Source: Candidatus Coatesiibacteriota bacterium (lineage in GTDB: Bacteria > B130-G9). From it: a stretch of 10,246 nt of DNA. The position numbers and the translations under genes are program-made. Numbering within the stretch: the first letter of the stretch is position 1; every line of letters starts with the position of its first letter. The stretch is from positions 1 through 10,246 of the forward strand of contig JAFGIT010000165.1 of assembly GCA_016929465.1 (NCBI GenBank), in the 5' to 3' direction. The notes beneath the pieces were generated by a model, which saw only the letters and a list, made by a program, of their open reading frames with translations, did no database searches and had not been told where the DNA came from. Positions 1-7,064 of this stretch are shown here, piece after piece.

Positions 1-1
1 G

Positions 2-256
2 CGGGCATTTGTTGGCGGATTGTATCTTGCCGGTTTCGGAGACGGCAAGGTGATATTGAATTTGACGCTCAAGATCGATCAGGATGGTAGAACGGCGCGG
101 CCGTTGATGGTGATAGAAGAGCTCTATGGCGTTCAGGATAACATTCTCTACTTCTCTGATATCGAGCGACTCGAGCAATACTGCTGGAGAAGGGGCTCGA
201 AGAGGTCCTTGCTCGAGATTGACAATTCTTCTGGAACCAGCTCGCGTGGCATCTAA
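2..256 (+). CDS. C-terminal part of an unrecognised protein (5' end outside window)
   Basis: An open frame enters from the left edge and ends in TAA at 254-256, giving the last 84 residues of a protein. I do not recognise the family. The visible part begins with a short glycine-rich hydrophobic stretch (GGLYLAGFGDGKV), continues with alternating hydrophobic and polar residues that suggest beta strands (VILNLTLKIDQDGRTARPL), and ends in a charged tail rich in Ser, Arg and Gly. A TTG at 20 could serve as a start, but the frame is open upstream to the edge and no Shine-Dalgarno sequence precedes it, so truncation by the window is more likely. It lies 22 nt upstream of the glycosyltransferase on the same strand and is probably in the same operon. 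That this frame is coding is inferred from its plausible composition, the absence of any competing gene and its tight spacing to the next gene. Confidence 0.5.
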   Translation, partial: RAFVGGLYLAGFGDGKVILNLTLKIDQDGRTARPLMVIEELYGVQDNILYFSDIERLEQYCWRRGSKRSLLEIDNSSGTSSRGI

Positions 257-267
257 CGGGTCATAAT

Positions 268-273
268 GGAGGT
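268..273 (+). promoter_or_regulatory. Shine-Dalgarno site of the glycosyltransferase
   Basis: GGAGGT lies 5 nt before the GTG at 279. It decides in favour of this GTG over the in-frame ATG at 324, which has no comparable site upstream. Confidence 0.75.
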
Positions 274-278
274 CGAGC

Positions 279-1061
279 GTGACGATTGGAAATAACCTGA
301 TCCTGCCAGATACGCAGTGCAGCATGAGCGATGATGAACTCCAGGATGCAGCGAGCCGGGCCGTGGTGGTGATTCCCACCTATAATGAACATGAGAACTT
401 ATCGCTAATAATCTCCCACATCCACAGGCTGTATCCATCGATGAGCATTCTTATCGTCGATGATAATTCCCCTGATGGAACCGGAGAGCTCGCGGACGAC
501 CTTGCCCTCTCGAACGACAGGATTGACGTAATACATCGTCAGAGAAAGATGGGGCTGGGGACGGCCTATATCGCCGGCTTCAAGTATGCAATCGAGAAGG
601 GCTTTTCATATATCATACAGATGGATGCCGATCTGTCGCACTCGCCCGACTACCTCGCGGTATTCCTCGAGGAGATAAATGACTGCGACTTCATTCTCGG
701 CTCTCGCTATATCGAAGGGATCAACGTAATCCATTGGGACCTCTGGCGTGTACTATTGAGCCTCGGTGCGAGCTTATATTGTCGTGTGATAGGCGGATTG
801 AACGTGACGGACGCGACCGGAGGATTCAAGTGCTGGCGCCGGGAGGTCCTGGAATCGATCAATCTCGAGGCAGTGCAGTCCACGGGTTATTCATTTCAGA
901 TCGAGATGACGCATAGGGCACAAACGGCCGGGTTCAGGCTGAAAGAGGTACCGATAGTCTTTATCGGGCGATACCACGGGACGACCAAGATGTCCAAGCG
1001 GATAGTCTGGGAGGCCATCTGGATGGTGTGGCGCCTTAGGCTCGGTCTCTATAGACGTTGA
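279..1061 (+). CDS. Family 2 glycosyltransferase, polyprenol monophosphomannose synthase-like (DPM1 type)
   Basis: Predicted to transfer a sugar, probably mannose from GDP-mannose, to a polyprenyl phosphate at the cytoplasmic face of the membrane, making a lipid-linked donor for glycosylation outside the cytoplasm. The 260-residue protein has the GT-A motifs in order: VVVIPTYNE (29-37), IVDDNSPDGTG (59-69), the metal-binding DAD with its DPM1-like continuation DADLSHSP (116-123), GSRYIEG (141-147), the acceptor-loop region TGGFKCWRR (180-188) and a C-terminal HGTTKMSKRI (233-242) matching the GxSKMS-type end of DPM1/Ppm enzymes. The length fits the single-domain form; there is no C-terminal transmembrane or GtrA-like domain. 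GTG is taken as the start because of the strong ribosome site. The hexose actually used cannot be read from the sequence; glucose (DPG-type) or another sugar is possible. The kinase follows after 33 nt, and lnt lies further along the same operon. Confidence 0.88.
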   Translation: MTIGNNLILPDTQCSMSDDELQDAASRAVVVIPTYNEHENLSLIISHIHRLYPSMSILIVDDNSPDGTGELADDLALSNDRIDVIHRQRKMGLGTAYIAGFKYAIEKGFSYIIQMDADLSHSPDYLAVFLEEINDCDFILGSRYIEGINVIHWDLWRVLLSLGASLYCRVIGGLNVTDATGGFKCWRREVLESINLEAVQSTGYSFQIEMTHRAQTAGFRLKEVPIVFIGRYHGTTKMSKRIVWEAIWMVWRLRLGLYRR

Positions 1062-1081
1062 GAGCACCGAGATCAACCAGC

Positions 1082-1087
1082 GAAGGA
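1082..1087 (+). promoter_or_regulatory. Shine-Dalgarno site of the Ser/Thr kinase
   Basis: GAAGGA lies 7 nt before the GTG at 1095, supporting this non-ATG start. The nearby ATG at 1102 is out of frame. Confidence 0.6.
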
Positions 1088-1094
1088 CCCGCTC

Positions 1095-2624
1095 GTGGCA
1101 GATGAAATAGCACAGAGTCAGCTCGGGCCCAATAGCTGGCAGTGCCTGGCTTGCGGGACAAGAAACCTCGCAGAAAGCGAGGCCTGCAGGACCTGTGGGG
1201 CACCATCTGTCATCCCACAGAAACCTATACAAACGCTTGACGCAGATGAATTATTCGAGCGATTTGGCCCCACCGGCGTATCGCTGATCGCGGGCCGCTA
1301 TCGCCTCCTAGCAAGAATCGGAAGCGGCTCGACAGGCTCGGTTTTTAAGGCACTGGATGTCAACTTGGGACGGACGGTCGCCATCAAGGTGCTATCAACG
1401 ACGTCTGACGACGGCATGGATATAAATACTCGATTCCTAAGGCTGCAGACGGAGGGACAAGTCCTTGGCCGGCTGAAGCACAAGGGACTCGTCACCGTCT
1501 TCGATATGGGAAACGAGGATGGAATCCTCTTCATCGTGATGGAATACATCGATGGTAAGCCACTCAACTCGTTCATGACTCGCGGCCACCCAATCCAGGT
1601 CAAAGACGCGGTCGCGATAATGGTCCAGGTGTGTGCCGCGCTGCACCACGTCCACAAGCGCGGTGCAGTCCATAGGGACTTGAAGCCGTCCAATATCATA
1701 GTCAGTGAGGGAGATGTCGTGAAGATCTCTGATTTCGGCCTTGCTAAGGCTGCATTCGGAGCGAAGGTGCTTGAAGCCGGACTCGTCGTGGGCACACCTT
1801 ATTACATGTCACCAGAGCAGCTTCGGGCGAAAGAAGTTGACCACAGGGCGGATATCTTCTCTGCCGGCATCGTGCTCTATGAGATGGTCACCGGCTATAG
1901 GCCCTTCGACGGAGAGAATCTCGATGAGATCGTACGGGCGATATTGGCCGGTCGTTTCATAAAAGCAAGTCAAAGAAACATCCTGGTTCCCTCGGAGATT
2001 GACTCTATAATCACCAAGGCCCTCAAGAACGACCGGGAGCAGAGGTACTTCTCCATGGGCGAATTCGGGAACGACCTGAGAGCCTGGCAGAGCTCCAAGG
2101 AGATCGGTCTGAATGACTGGACAGACCTCTCATTCGACGAGTCGGCTGGCAAGCGCCGACCCGCTGAGAAGGCCAGCTACTCCAGGAAGATCTCATTGCT
2201 TGTTGCATTCCTGCTAATTCTTGTCTCCGCGGTCACATTCTGGACGCACTTCAATTCTGATGAGTACCTATTAAAGAAATCCGCAGATCGAATTCTCGAT
2301 GACTTCTCGAAGCATAGATTCGAGCAGGTCTATGAACAGCTCTCCGACGATTTCAAGTTACGACATAGCATCAAGGAATTCGATGATCTGCCATACCTGG
2401 GATTCTTCAAGACCAGGTGGCCGGATGATATGATCTACTCGATCGAGAAGCTGGTCTTCTTTGAAAATCATAGGGTAGCAAATGTCATCATCTCTTTCCG
2501 CTACGCGGACTCGATTGCTGACCAGCGCTATACCATGAGGTGGGTCAAAGAGCACGGCGAATGGCGATTCCAGAATCCGGAGTATGAGAATTACCTCAAG
2601 ATGTTCGATGGATCAAAGCGGTGA
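1095..2624 (+). CDS. Transmembrane Ser/Thr protein kinase with RanBP2-like zinc finger and extracytoplasmic C-terminal domain
   Basis: A 509-residue Hanks-type (PknB-like) kinase. From the N-terminus: a four-cysteine finger (C17, C20, C31, C34) with W15 and N24 that fits the RanBP2 pattern WxCx2Cx3Nx6Cx2C; the kinase domain at about 70-335 with glycine loop GSGSTGSV (76-83), VAIK lysine K98, alpha-C glutamate E120, HRDLKPSN (193-200; D195 catalytic), DFG (213-215), SPE in place of APE (239-241) and an RxxD-like DIFSAG segment (253-258). All catalytic residues are present, so it should be active. After a basic linker comes one membrane segment (about 366-383, flanked by R364/K365), then a 125-residue C-terminal domain, inferred to be extracytoplasmic, ending in a pattern reminiscent of NTF2-like folds (GEWRF near 488-492). 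There are no PASTA repeats. It probably senses an envelope signal and phosphorylates cytoplasmic proteins; targets are unknown. Its last 4 nt overlap the start of the DUF167 gene. Confidence 0.93.
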   Translation: MADEIAQSQLGPNSWQCLACGTRNLAESEACRTCGAPSVIPQKPIQTLDADELFERFGPTGVSLIAGRYRLLARIGSGSTGSVFKALDVNLGRTVAIKVLSTTSDDGMDINTRFLRLQTEGQVLGRLKHKGLVTVFDMGNEDGILFIVMEYIDGKPLNSFMTRGHPIQVKDAVAIMVQVCAALHHVHKRGAVHRDLKPSNIIVSEGDVVKISDFGLAKAAFGAKVLEAGLVVGTPYYMSPEQLRAKEVDHRADIFSAGIVLYEMVTGYRPFDGENLDEIVRAILAGRFIKASQRNILVPSEIDSIITKALKNDREQRYFSMGEFGNDLRAWQSSKEIGLNDWTDLSFDESAGKRRPAEKASYSRKISLLVAFLLILVSAVTFWTHFNSDEYLLKKSADRILDDFSKHRFEQVYEQLSDDFKLRHSIKEFDDLPYLGFFKTRWPDDMIYSIEKLVFFENHRVANVIISFRYADSIADQRYTMRWVKEHGEWRFQNPEYENYLKMFDGSKR

Positions 2625-2926
2625 ATAGCGGGGCTGAGTCCTTCATAAAGGACGGCAAGGACGGGGCGCTCATACAGCTTCGCGCTCAGCCGGGGGCCTC
2701 GCGCAACGAGATAGTGCTGGACTCCGAAGGCAGACTGAAGGTGAGAGTGACTGCTGCAGCCGTGGAAGGGGCCGCGAATCGCTCTGTCATTAAACTGCTG
2801 GCTAAGGCGCTATCGGTCCCCAAGTCATCGATATCGATCCAATCCGGCGAGGCATCAAGGGACAAGGTGCTGCTTGTCGAGGGGCAGTCTGCCGCAGATT
2901 TGATGTCTCGGCTTACGGGAAGATGA
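2621..2926 (+). CDS. yggU: DUF167 / YggU family protein
   Basis: A 101-residue small soluble protein of the UPF0235 (YggU) family, whose biochemical function is not established. Family hallmarks are visible in order: LRAQPGASRNEI (20-31), LKVRVTA (39-45), VEGAANRSVIKLLAKAL (48-64) and the SGEASRDKVLLVEG end (75-88), and the length is normal for the family. The start is GTG at 2621, whose GTGA overlaps the kinase stop TGA by 4 nt. No strong Shine-Dalgarno sequence is seen, so translation probably depends on ribosomes finishing the kinase. Its own stop overlaps the lnt start in the same way (ATGA). YggU genes often sit among unrelated housekeeping genes, so the position says little about function beyond co-expression with the kinase and lnt. 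Confidence 0.9.
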   Translation: MNSGAESFIKDGKDGALIQLRAQPGASRNEIVLDSEGRLKVRVTAAAVEGAANRSVIKLLAKALSVPKSSISIQSGEASRDKVLLVEGQSAADLMSRLTGR

Positions 2927-4482
2927 TGTCGGTGCCTGCCACTCGCTATTTCAGAAAGGCAATTGTAGCGGCCTGCAGCGGGATCACACTCGCCCTCGCA
3001 TTTCCCAAGTTCGAGCTGTCGTGGCTGGTTTTCTTTGCACTCGTCCCGATCTTCTACATCAGTCGAAATGAGAGCGGCCCCGGAGCCTTTCTGCTGGGCA
3101 CGATAGCCGGCTTCTCCTTCAATTTCATCGCCTTCTTCTGGATCACCGAAGCGATGAGTAATTTCAGCGATCTGGGCTTCGTCCCAAGTGTCATGGTCCT
3201 GCTGTTACTGGTGGCCTACCTGGCGGTCTATTTCGGAATTTTGGCGAATGTCGCCTCTATGATTCGTTTGAATGGCCTCAGCGTTTTGGTGATACCCGCC
3301 CTCTGGGTCGCCCTGGAGTTCGCCAAGTCGAAGATCATAAGCGGTTTTCCCTGGAATGACCTCAGCTGGGCGCTCTATCGGCACACGACGTTCATCCAGA
3401 TTGCCGATACGTTGGGCAGTTACGGCGTCTCATTCGTCATTGTCCTCTTTAATTGGCTTCTTTTCCTGATGCTCGCGAGATTCACCGGCGACCGCGTTGA
3501 AATAAGAATCACGCATGTGCTCGCCGTGCTCGTCCTGGTGCCGTTGGGGATCTATGTTTATGGAGCCGCGAGGCTCGCCTCATTGCCTGAGCCGAGTAAG
3601 ACGCTGAAGGTCGGGATCATCCAGCCGAGCATCCCACAGGCCATGAAGCTCAGCGGACGCTTCATGCAGGAAATGCTGGACACGTATCAAAGCCAGGCCT
3701 TCGAACTGGAGGCAAAGGGCGTGAAAGTAATGTTGCTGCCGGAGGCAGCGATCAACGTAGCCTATAACGTACGTGCGAATTCTCAGAACTGGGTCAAGCA
3801 GACGTTCAGTGACAGGGGGTGCTTCGTCCTCTTCGGGGCGCTAGCCAGGGAGGGAGAGAACTACATGAATTCTGCCTATGTCGTGAGCCCCAACGGCGAA
3901 ACTCAGAGGTACGACAAGGTCCATCTCGTGCCATTTGGGGAATATATCCCTTATTCCTGGCTACTCAGCTTCATTGAGGCGATCGCGGGACAGCAGGGCT
4001 CGCTGTCCGAGGGGACAACGCACGCGATTCTGCAATTAGATGGTGTCTGGGTCGGTGTGCCCATCTGCTATGAGATAATATTCCCGGAGATAGCAAGGAC
4101 CTTCGTCAATCGAGGGGCTGACCTGATCTGCACCTTATCGAATGATGCCTGGTTCGGGAAGACATCGGGACCCTATCAGCACTTTGCTGCCTCAGTCTTC
4201 CGTGCCATAGAGAACCGAGTGCCTGTTATTCGCTGCGCTAACTCAGGTGTCTCAGGATCGGTCGATTATAGGGGGATTATCAGGCTCGAGACGCCGATAT
4301 TCACTCGACGGACAGACATTGTAGAGGTCGGTATCGCAGCCCAGGGCAGCGTATTCAGAGTAATTGGCTCACTTTTCGCATATCTATGCGTGACCTGCTC
4401 TATTGTAGCGGGCGTGGTCTATGCAAAGAGAATGTGGTCTGATGCGACTAAGCGCCCTCACCCTTGCGGCTCTGAGGCCTAA
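2923..4482 (+). CDS. lnt: Apolipoprotein N-acyltransferase
   Basis: Transfers an acyl chain from a phospholipid to the amino group of the lipidated N-terminal cysteine of lipoproteins, the last maturation step in diderms, in the inner membrane with its active site on the periplasmic side. The 519-residue protein has several N-terminal membrane segments between about 12 and 215, including the GFPWNDLSW motif (141-149), then a nitrilase-fold domain from about 228 to 460. The catalytic triad expected by homology to E. coli Lnt is present: E274 (LLPEAAIN), K332 ([14 protein letters not shown]) and C382 (ICYEIIFPE). NDAWFG (407-412) is also kept, and a last membrane helix covers about 478-500. The start is ATG at 2923 (4-nt ATGA overlap with the previous stop) or the adjacent ATG at 2926, which is better spaced (5 nt) from GGGA at 2917-2920. 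The last 35 bp overlap the convergent hfq gene. Confidence 0.96.
   Translation: MMSVPATRYFRKAIVAACSGITLALAFPKFELSWLVFFALVPIFYISRNESGPGAFLLGTIAGFSFNFIAFFWITEAMSNFSDLGFVPSVMVLLLLVAYLAVYFGILANVASMIRLNGLSVLVIPALWVALEFAKSKIISGFPWNDLSWALYRHTTFIQIADTLGSYGVSFVIVLFNWLLFLMLARFTGDRVEIRITHVLAVLVLVPLGIYVYGAARLASLPEPSKTLKVGIIQPSIPQAMKLSGRFMQEMLDTYQSQAFELEAKGVKVMLLPEAAINVAYNVRANSQNWVKQTFSDRGCFVLFGALAREGENYMNSAYVVSPNGETQRYDKVHLVPFGEYIPYSWLLSFIEAIAGQQGSLSEGTTHAILQLDGVWVGVPICYEIIFPEIARTFVNRGADLICTLSNDAWFGKTSGPYQHFAASVFRAIENRVPVIRCANSGVSGSVDYRGIIRLETPIFTRRTDIVEVGIAAQGSVFRVIGSLFAYLCVTCSIVAGVVYAKRMWSDATKRPHPCGSEA
4448..4482. other. Tail-to-tail overlap of lnt and hfq coding regions
   Basis: The last 35 bp of lnt (plus) and of hfq (minus) are the same DNA, so each stop codon lies inside the other gene. 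Full-length mRNAs from the two operons must share at least 35 nt of perfect complementarity at their 3' coding ends. The bases specify both the charged tail of Hfq (about residues 75-85) and the last dozen residues of Lnt, both likely flexible. Confidence 0.9.
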
Positions 4483-4705
4483 AGAGGTCTTTGATCGGCT
4501 CGGCAGGAGATACGGATGCTATGGCATGCTTAAACACCATCTGCTGTTCTTTGCCGGAGCCGTCGAGAATAACCGTGAACTTGTCGAAGCCTTGAATACG
4601 TCCTGAAAGCCGATCCCCATTGATCAGAATGATAGTCACCGGGATATTTCGAATCCTGGCTATGTTCAGGAAGGTATCTTGTATGTTAATCAGGGGATTC
4701 GTCAT
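4448..4705 (-). CDS. hfq: RNA chaperone Hfq
   Basis: An 85-residue Sm-like protein expected to form a ring-shaped hexamer that binds U-rich and A-rich RNA and helps small RNAs pair with mRNAs. Sm1 is seen as IQDTFLN (8-14), PVTIILING (22-30) and the [13 protein letters not shown] run (35-47); Sm2 is [11 protein letters not shown] (55-65), close to the classical QMVYKHAIS. Compared with E. coli Hfq, Q8, F42, K56 and H57 of the proximal pore are kept (Q9, F43, K59, H60), but Q41 is Lys. The distal-face Y25 is Ile and Q33 is Ser, and the rim arginine patch is reduced to A-R-I-R-N. The loop between Sm1 and Sm2 is two residues longer. The C-terminal tail is short and charged. The gene follows miaA after 79 nt, the usual neighbourhood. 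An AGAGG element lies upstream of the ATG, 12 nt away, somewhat far. Its 3' end overlaps lnt. Confidence 0.95.
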   Translation of the reverse strand: MTNPLINIQDTFLNIARIRNIPVTIILINGDRLSGRIQGFDKFTVILDGSGKEQQMVFKHAIASVSPAEPIKDLFRPQSRKGEGA

Positions 4706-4784
4706 CCGTTGATAAAACCTCTTTAGTAAATCCTCTTAATCATGGTCCGCAAACATTGCCTGAGCCTAACCTGGCTACAATAGT

Positions 4785-5729
4785 TCACTCCATTATCTCA
4801 TGCAAGACTTTTTTACATTCTCCGACCAATTTGGCGATATTCGCTCCAGGCTCGACAGAATCAAGGAAATGAAAGCCCCAGTCATGCTTCAACCAGACCA
4901 TCTGCCTCTTGGCATAACGTCTCGATTGAGTCTTGGTCGCATCAATGGCCCTCTCAACCGTCAATCTGCCCTCGATATGCTCTGAAACGAACCTGTAACC
5001 CAAACTCGAGAACGAGTTGAGATCCGGGCTGAATCCGGCATCTAGTAGGCCTCGGACTTCCTCTACGAAACCATGCGAGAACATGTGGTCCACTCTCGCG
5101 TCTATCCGCTGATTCAGCATCCCCCGCTCCGCCATGAGCGCAAAGATCAAAGGAGAGAATAGGCCCGCATTCGGCGCGGGCTGCTCCATCTTCAGCTTGG
5201 ATATAGTCTTGCCGGTCGTCTCGATAATTTCGAGGGCTCGGATGATTCTGACCTGGTCGTTCTCGTGGATTGCCTTGGCTGCATCGGGGTCCATTTGAAT
5301 CAATCTCCTGTGGAGTCGCGCGCTGCCGAGATGTCTGATCTCATTCTTGAGCCTCGTCCTGATCTCATCAGACTTCGGAGGAGTCTCGAAGAACCCCCAT
5401 AGGAGAGCCCTCAAATATAGGAATGTGCCGCCTACGACAACAGGTAAAATACCTCTATTGCGAATCTCATTGATCTTCCGAATCGCCTCCTGTGCGAACT
5501 CCGCTGCGCTGAACGTCTCACCTGGTGACTTGATATCGATGAGATGATGCCTCGCAACCTGTTGCTCCTCAAGGGTGGGCTTACCAGTGCCAATGTCCAT
5601 CATTCGATAGATCTGCCGCGAATCGGCGCTGATGATTTCGATGGGGACCTCTTTCGCCACCTCCACGACCAGATGTGTCTTACCGATGGCAGTTGGGCCG
5701 GCCATAACGATGAGCGGCATTCGCTTCAA
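4785..5729 (-). CDS. miaA: tRNA dimethylallyltransferase
   Basis: Adds a dimethylallyl group from dimethylallyl diphosphate to N6 of A37 in tRNAs reading UNN codons, improving codon-anticodon pairing. The 314-residue length is normal. Motifs: P-loop GPTAIGKT (11-18), SADSRQIY (34-41; D36 is the expected catalytic Asp), DIGTGKP (45-51), HHLID (61-65), DPDAAKAIHENDQVRIIRALEI (147-168), the insertion-domain segment RVDHMFSHGFVEEVRGLL (212-229) and the C-terminal RRYAKRQ (270-276). Two positions differ from the usual family motif: GGTFLY at 100-105 instead of GGTGLY, and YRMMDIG instead of YKGMDIG. The start is taken as TTG at 5729 because AGAGGT lies 5 nt before it; the ATG at 5720 (residue 4) would be 14 nt away. 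It follows the CorC-like gene after 21 nt and precedes hfq. Confidence 0.96.
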   Translation of the reverse strand: MKRMPLIVMAGPTAIGKTHLVVEVAKEVPIEIISADSRQIYRMMDIGTGKPTLEEQQVARHHLIDIKSPGETFSAAEFAQEAIRKINEIRNRGILPVVVGGTFLYLRALLWGFFETPPKSDEIRTRLKNEIRHLGSARLHRRLIQMDPDAAKAIHENDQVRIIRALEIIETTGKTISKLKMEQPAPNAGLFSPLIFALMAERGMLNQRIDARVDHMFSHGFVEEVRGLLDAGFSPDLNSFSSLGYRFVSEHIEGRLTVERAIDATKTQSRRYAKRQMVWLKHDWGFHFLDSVEPGANIAKLVGECKKVLHEIME

Positions 5730-5734
5730 GAGGC

Positions 5735-5740
5735 ACCTCT
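5735..5740 (-). promoter_or_regulatory. Shine-Dalgarno site of miaA, favouring a TTG start
   Basis: On the minus strand AGAGGT is followed by 5 nt and then TTG at 5729-5727. The alternative ATG at 5720 is 14 nt from this site, beyond normal spacing. Confidence 0.6.
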
Positions 5741-5750
5741 CACACGGGGC

Positions 5751-7064
5751 CTATTTCTTTGGTTCCGCAGCTGCCCCATTGACATCTCGCGGTGCATTCT
5801 CATCGGCACTCTGCGCACTCAACTCACCCTTCTCGAAGAAGACTCTAACGCGGCGGATTCTCCGCTCATCGGCTTCTTGGATGACAAACCTCCTTCCATT
5901 GGCAGTGATCTCGGTGCCTTGCCCTGGTATCGCCCCGTATTGCTCGATCAGATAACCGGCCAGAGTCTCGAACCTCCCCGATGGGAGTGTGACATCGAGC
6001 ATCGACTTCATCTCGGTTATGCCGATATATGCATCAACTTCGATGTAGCCTTCTTGCGGGTGCCGGTCGATGCGCGGCGAGCGATCCAGCTCATCCCGAA
6101 TCTCTCCGAATATCTCCTCCATCAAGTCCTCGAGCGTAACTATTCCAACGCAGGCTCCATATTCATTCACAATTGCAGCCATTTGGACTCTCTGTCTCTG
6201 CATCTCCTTTAGTATGCCCGGGCATTTCTCTGCCTCTGCCGCATATAGAAGATGGCTCATTCTGTCGCCGACCGTGTCATTAGGAGATGCGGCGTGAAGG
6301 GCAGATATGTGGACAAAGCCGACGGGGTTGCTGATCTGACCCGAATGGACCAGCAATCTCGACATACCCTTTTGAAGTGCCATCTTTTTCGCGCGTGATA
6401 CGCCGGTGTCGGGCGAGACCGAAACCACCTGGCTGATGTCCACCATGATGTCCTCGACTCTCTTCTCGTAGAACTGGATCACTCTCGAGACAGCCCTCGG
6501 GCCCAGCCGTCTGAGCGATAGAAGCTCATCGCGGCTCGGACTCGCAAGCTGGTCCCGACTGATGAGAATGGAATCCGAAGGACCTGCTCCCGGAGAATTC
6601 CCCTTGACTATCCAATGCTGGACGGACAAAAGAACGATCGATAGTGGGCGCAGAACTACCTGGGCTGCCCTCAACGGCCCCGAGAAGGCCAGTGCAAGCC
6701 TATCTGCTTTCTGCTGGAACACGACTTTCGGCAGAAGCTCGCCAAAAAAGAACACTAGTGGGCCAAGAATGACCGTCACAAGGACCGGCGCCGCGAGGCC
6801 GTAGTGCGATGTCGCAAGGACCGTCGCCACAACGGAGTTACTCACCACGCACAGATTGGTGCCAAGAAGCGTCGTCGCAACTAACCGTTCCGGCTCGTTC
6901 AGCATCGTCTGCAATCGCATCGCCCCCCGGTGTTTTGTCTTGGCAAGTTGCTGAACCGCGACCTTGTCACATGAAATCACCGCTGCCTCTGCCCCGGAGA
7001 AGAAGCCCTCGAGTAAAATCAGGGCGGCAACCGCGATCAGAAGGAGGATAGAAGACAACATCAC
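5751..7064 (-). CDS. CNNM/CorC-family membrane protein (DUF21-CBS pair-CorC_HlyC), divergent paralogue
   Basis: A 437-residue inner-membrane protein of the family once called hemolysin-like, now linked to Mg2+/Na+ transport or resistance to divalent metals. Order of parts: a DUF21/CNNM membrane domain (1 to about 190) with the FFSGAEAAVIS motif (21-31), LLGTN (66-70) and GELLPK (108-113); a CBS pair at about 203-325, with EYGACVGIVTLEDLMEEI (301-318) in the second repeat; and a C-terminal CorC_HlyC domain (about 336-411), followed by a polar Ala/Glu-rich tail of about 25 residues. The first CBS repeat begins VEDIMVDISQVV instead of the usual MTPRxxV. The start is GTG at 7064 (6 nt from GAGGT) or the adjacent ATG at 7061; either overlaps the stop of the preceding paralogue. 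The specific ion cannot be told from sequence. Confidence 0.92.
   Translation of the reverse strand: MMLSSILLLIAVAALILLEGFFSGAEAAVISCDKVAVQQLAKTKHRGAMRLQTMLNEPERLVATTLLGTNLCVVSNSVVATVLATSHYGLAAPVLVTVILGPLVFFFGELLPKVVFQQKADRLALAFSGPLRAAQVVLRPLSIVLLSVQHWIVKGNSPGAGPSDSILISRDQLASPSRDELLSLRRLGPRAVSRVIQFYEKRVEDIMVDISQVVSVSPDTGVSRAKKMALQKGMSRLLVHSGQISNPVGFVHISALHAASPNDTVGDRMSHLLYAAEAEKCPGILKEMQRQRVQMAAIVNEYGACVGIVTLEDLMEEIFGEIRDELDRSPRIDRHPQEGYIEVDAYIGITEMKSMLDVTLPSGRFETLAGYLIEQYGAIPGQGTEITANGRRFVIQEADERRIRRVRVFFEKGELSAQSADENAPRDVNGAAAEPKK

Noticed and set aside
1298-1795. A 165-codon minus-strand frame opposite the kinase domain
   Set aside because: Covers the catalytic motifs of the kinase in antisense and shows no domain of its own.
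4474-4491. Possible hairpin at the lnt stop codon (7-bp stem with two G-U pairs, AAAG loop) as an intrinsic terminator
   Set aside because: The stem is weak and is followed by TGATCGG rather than a run of T, so a terminator call is not justified.
4706-4784. Possible separate promoter for hfq in the miaA-hfq gap
   Set aside because: Boxes with 17-nt spacing can be found (for example TTTGCG and TTTACT on the minus strand), but they match the sigma-70 consensus at only about half the positions.
5544-6212. A 222-codon open frame on the plus strand opposite the miaA start and the 3' part of a CorC-like gene
   Set aside because: It lies antisense across two genes with clear family motifs, and its translation looks like a shadow (no recognisable domain). 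Long antisense frames are common at this base composition.
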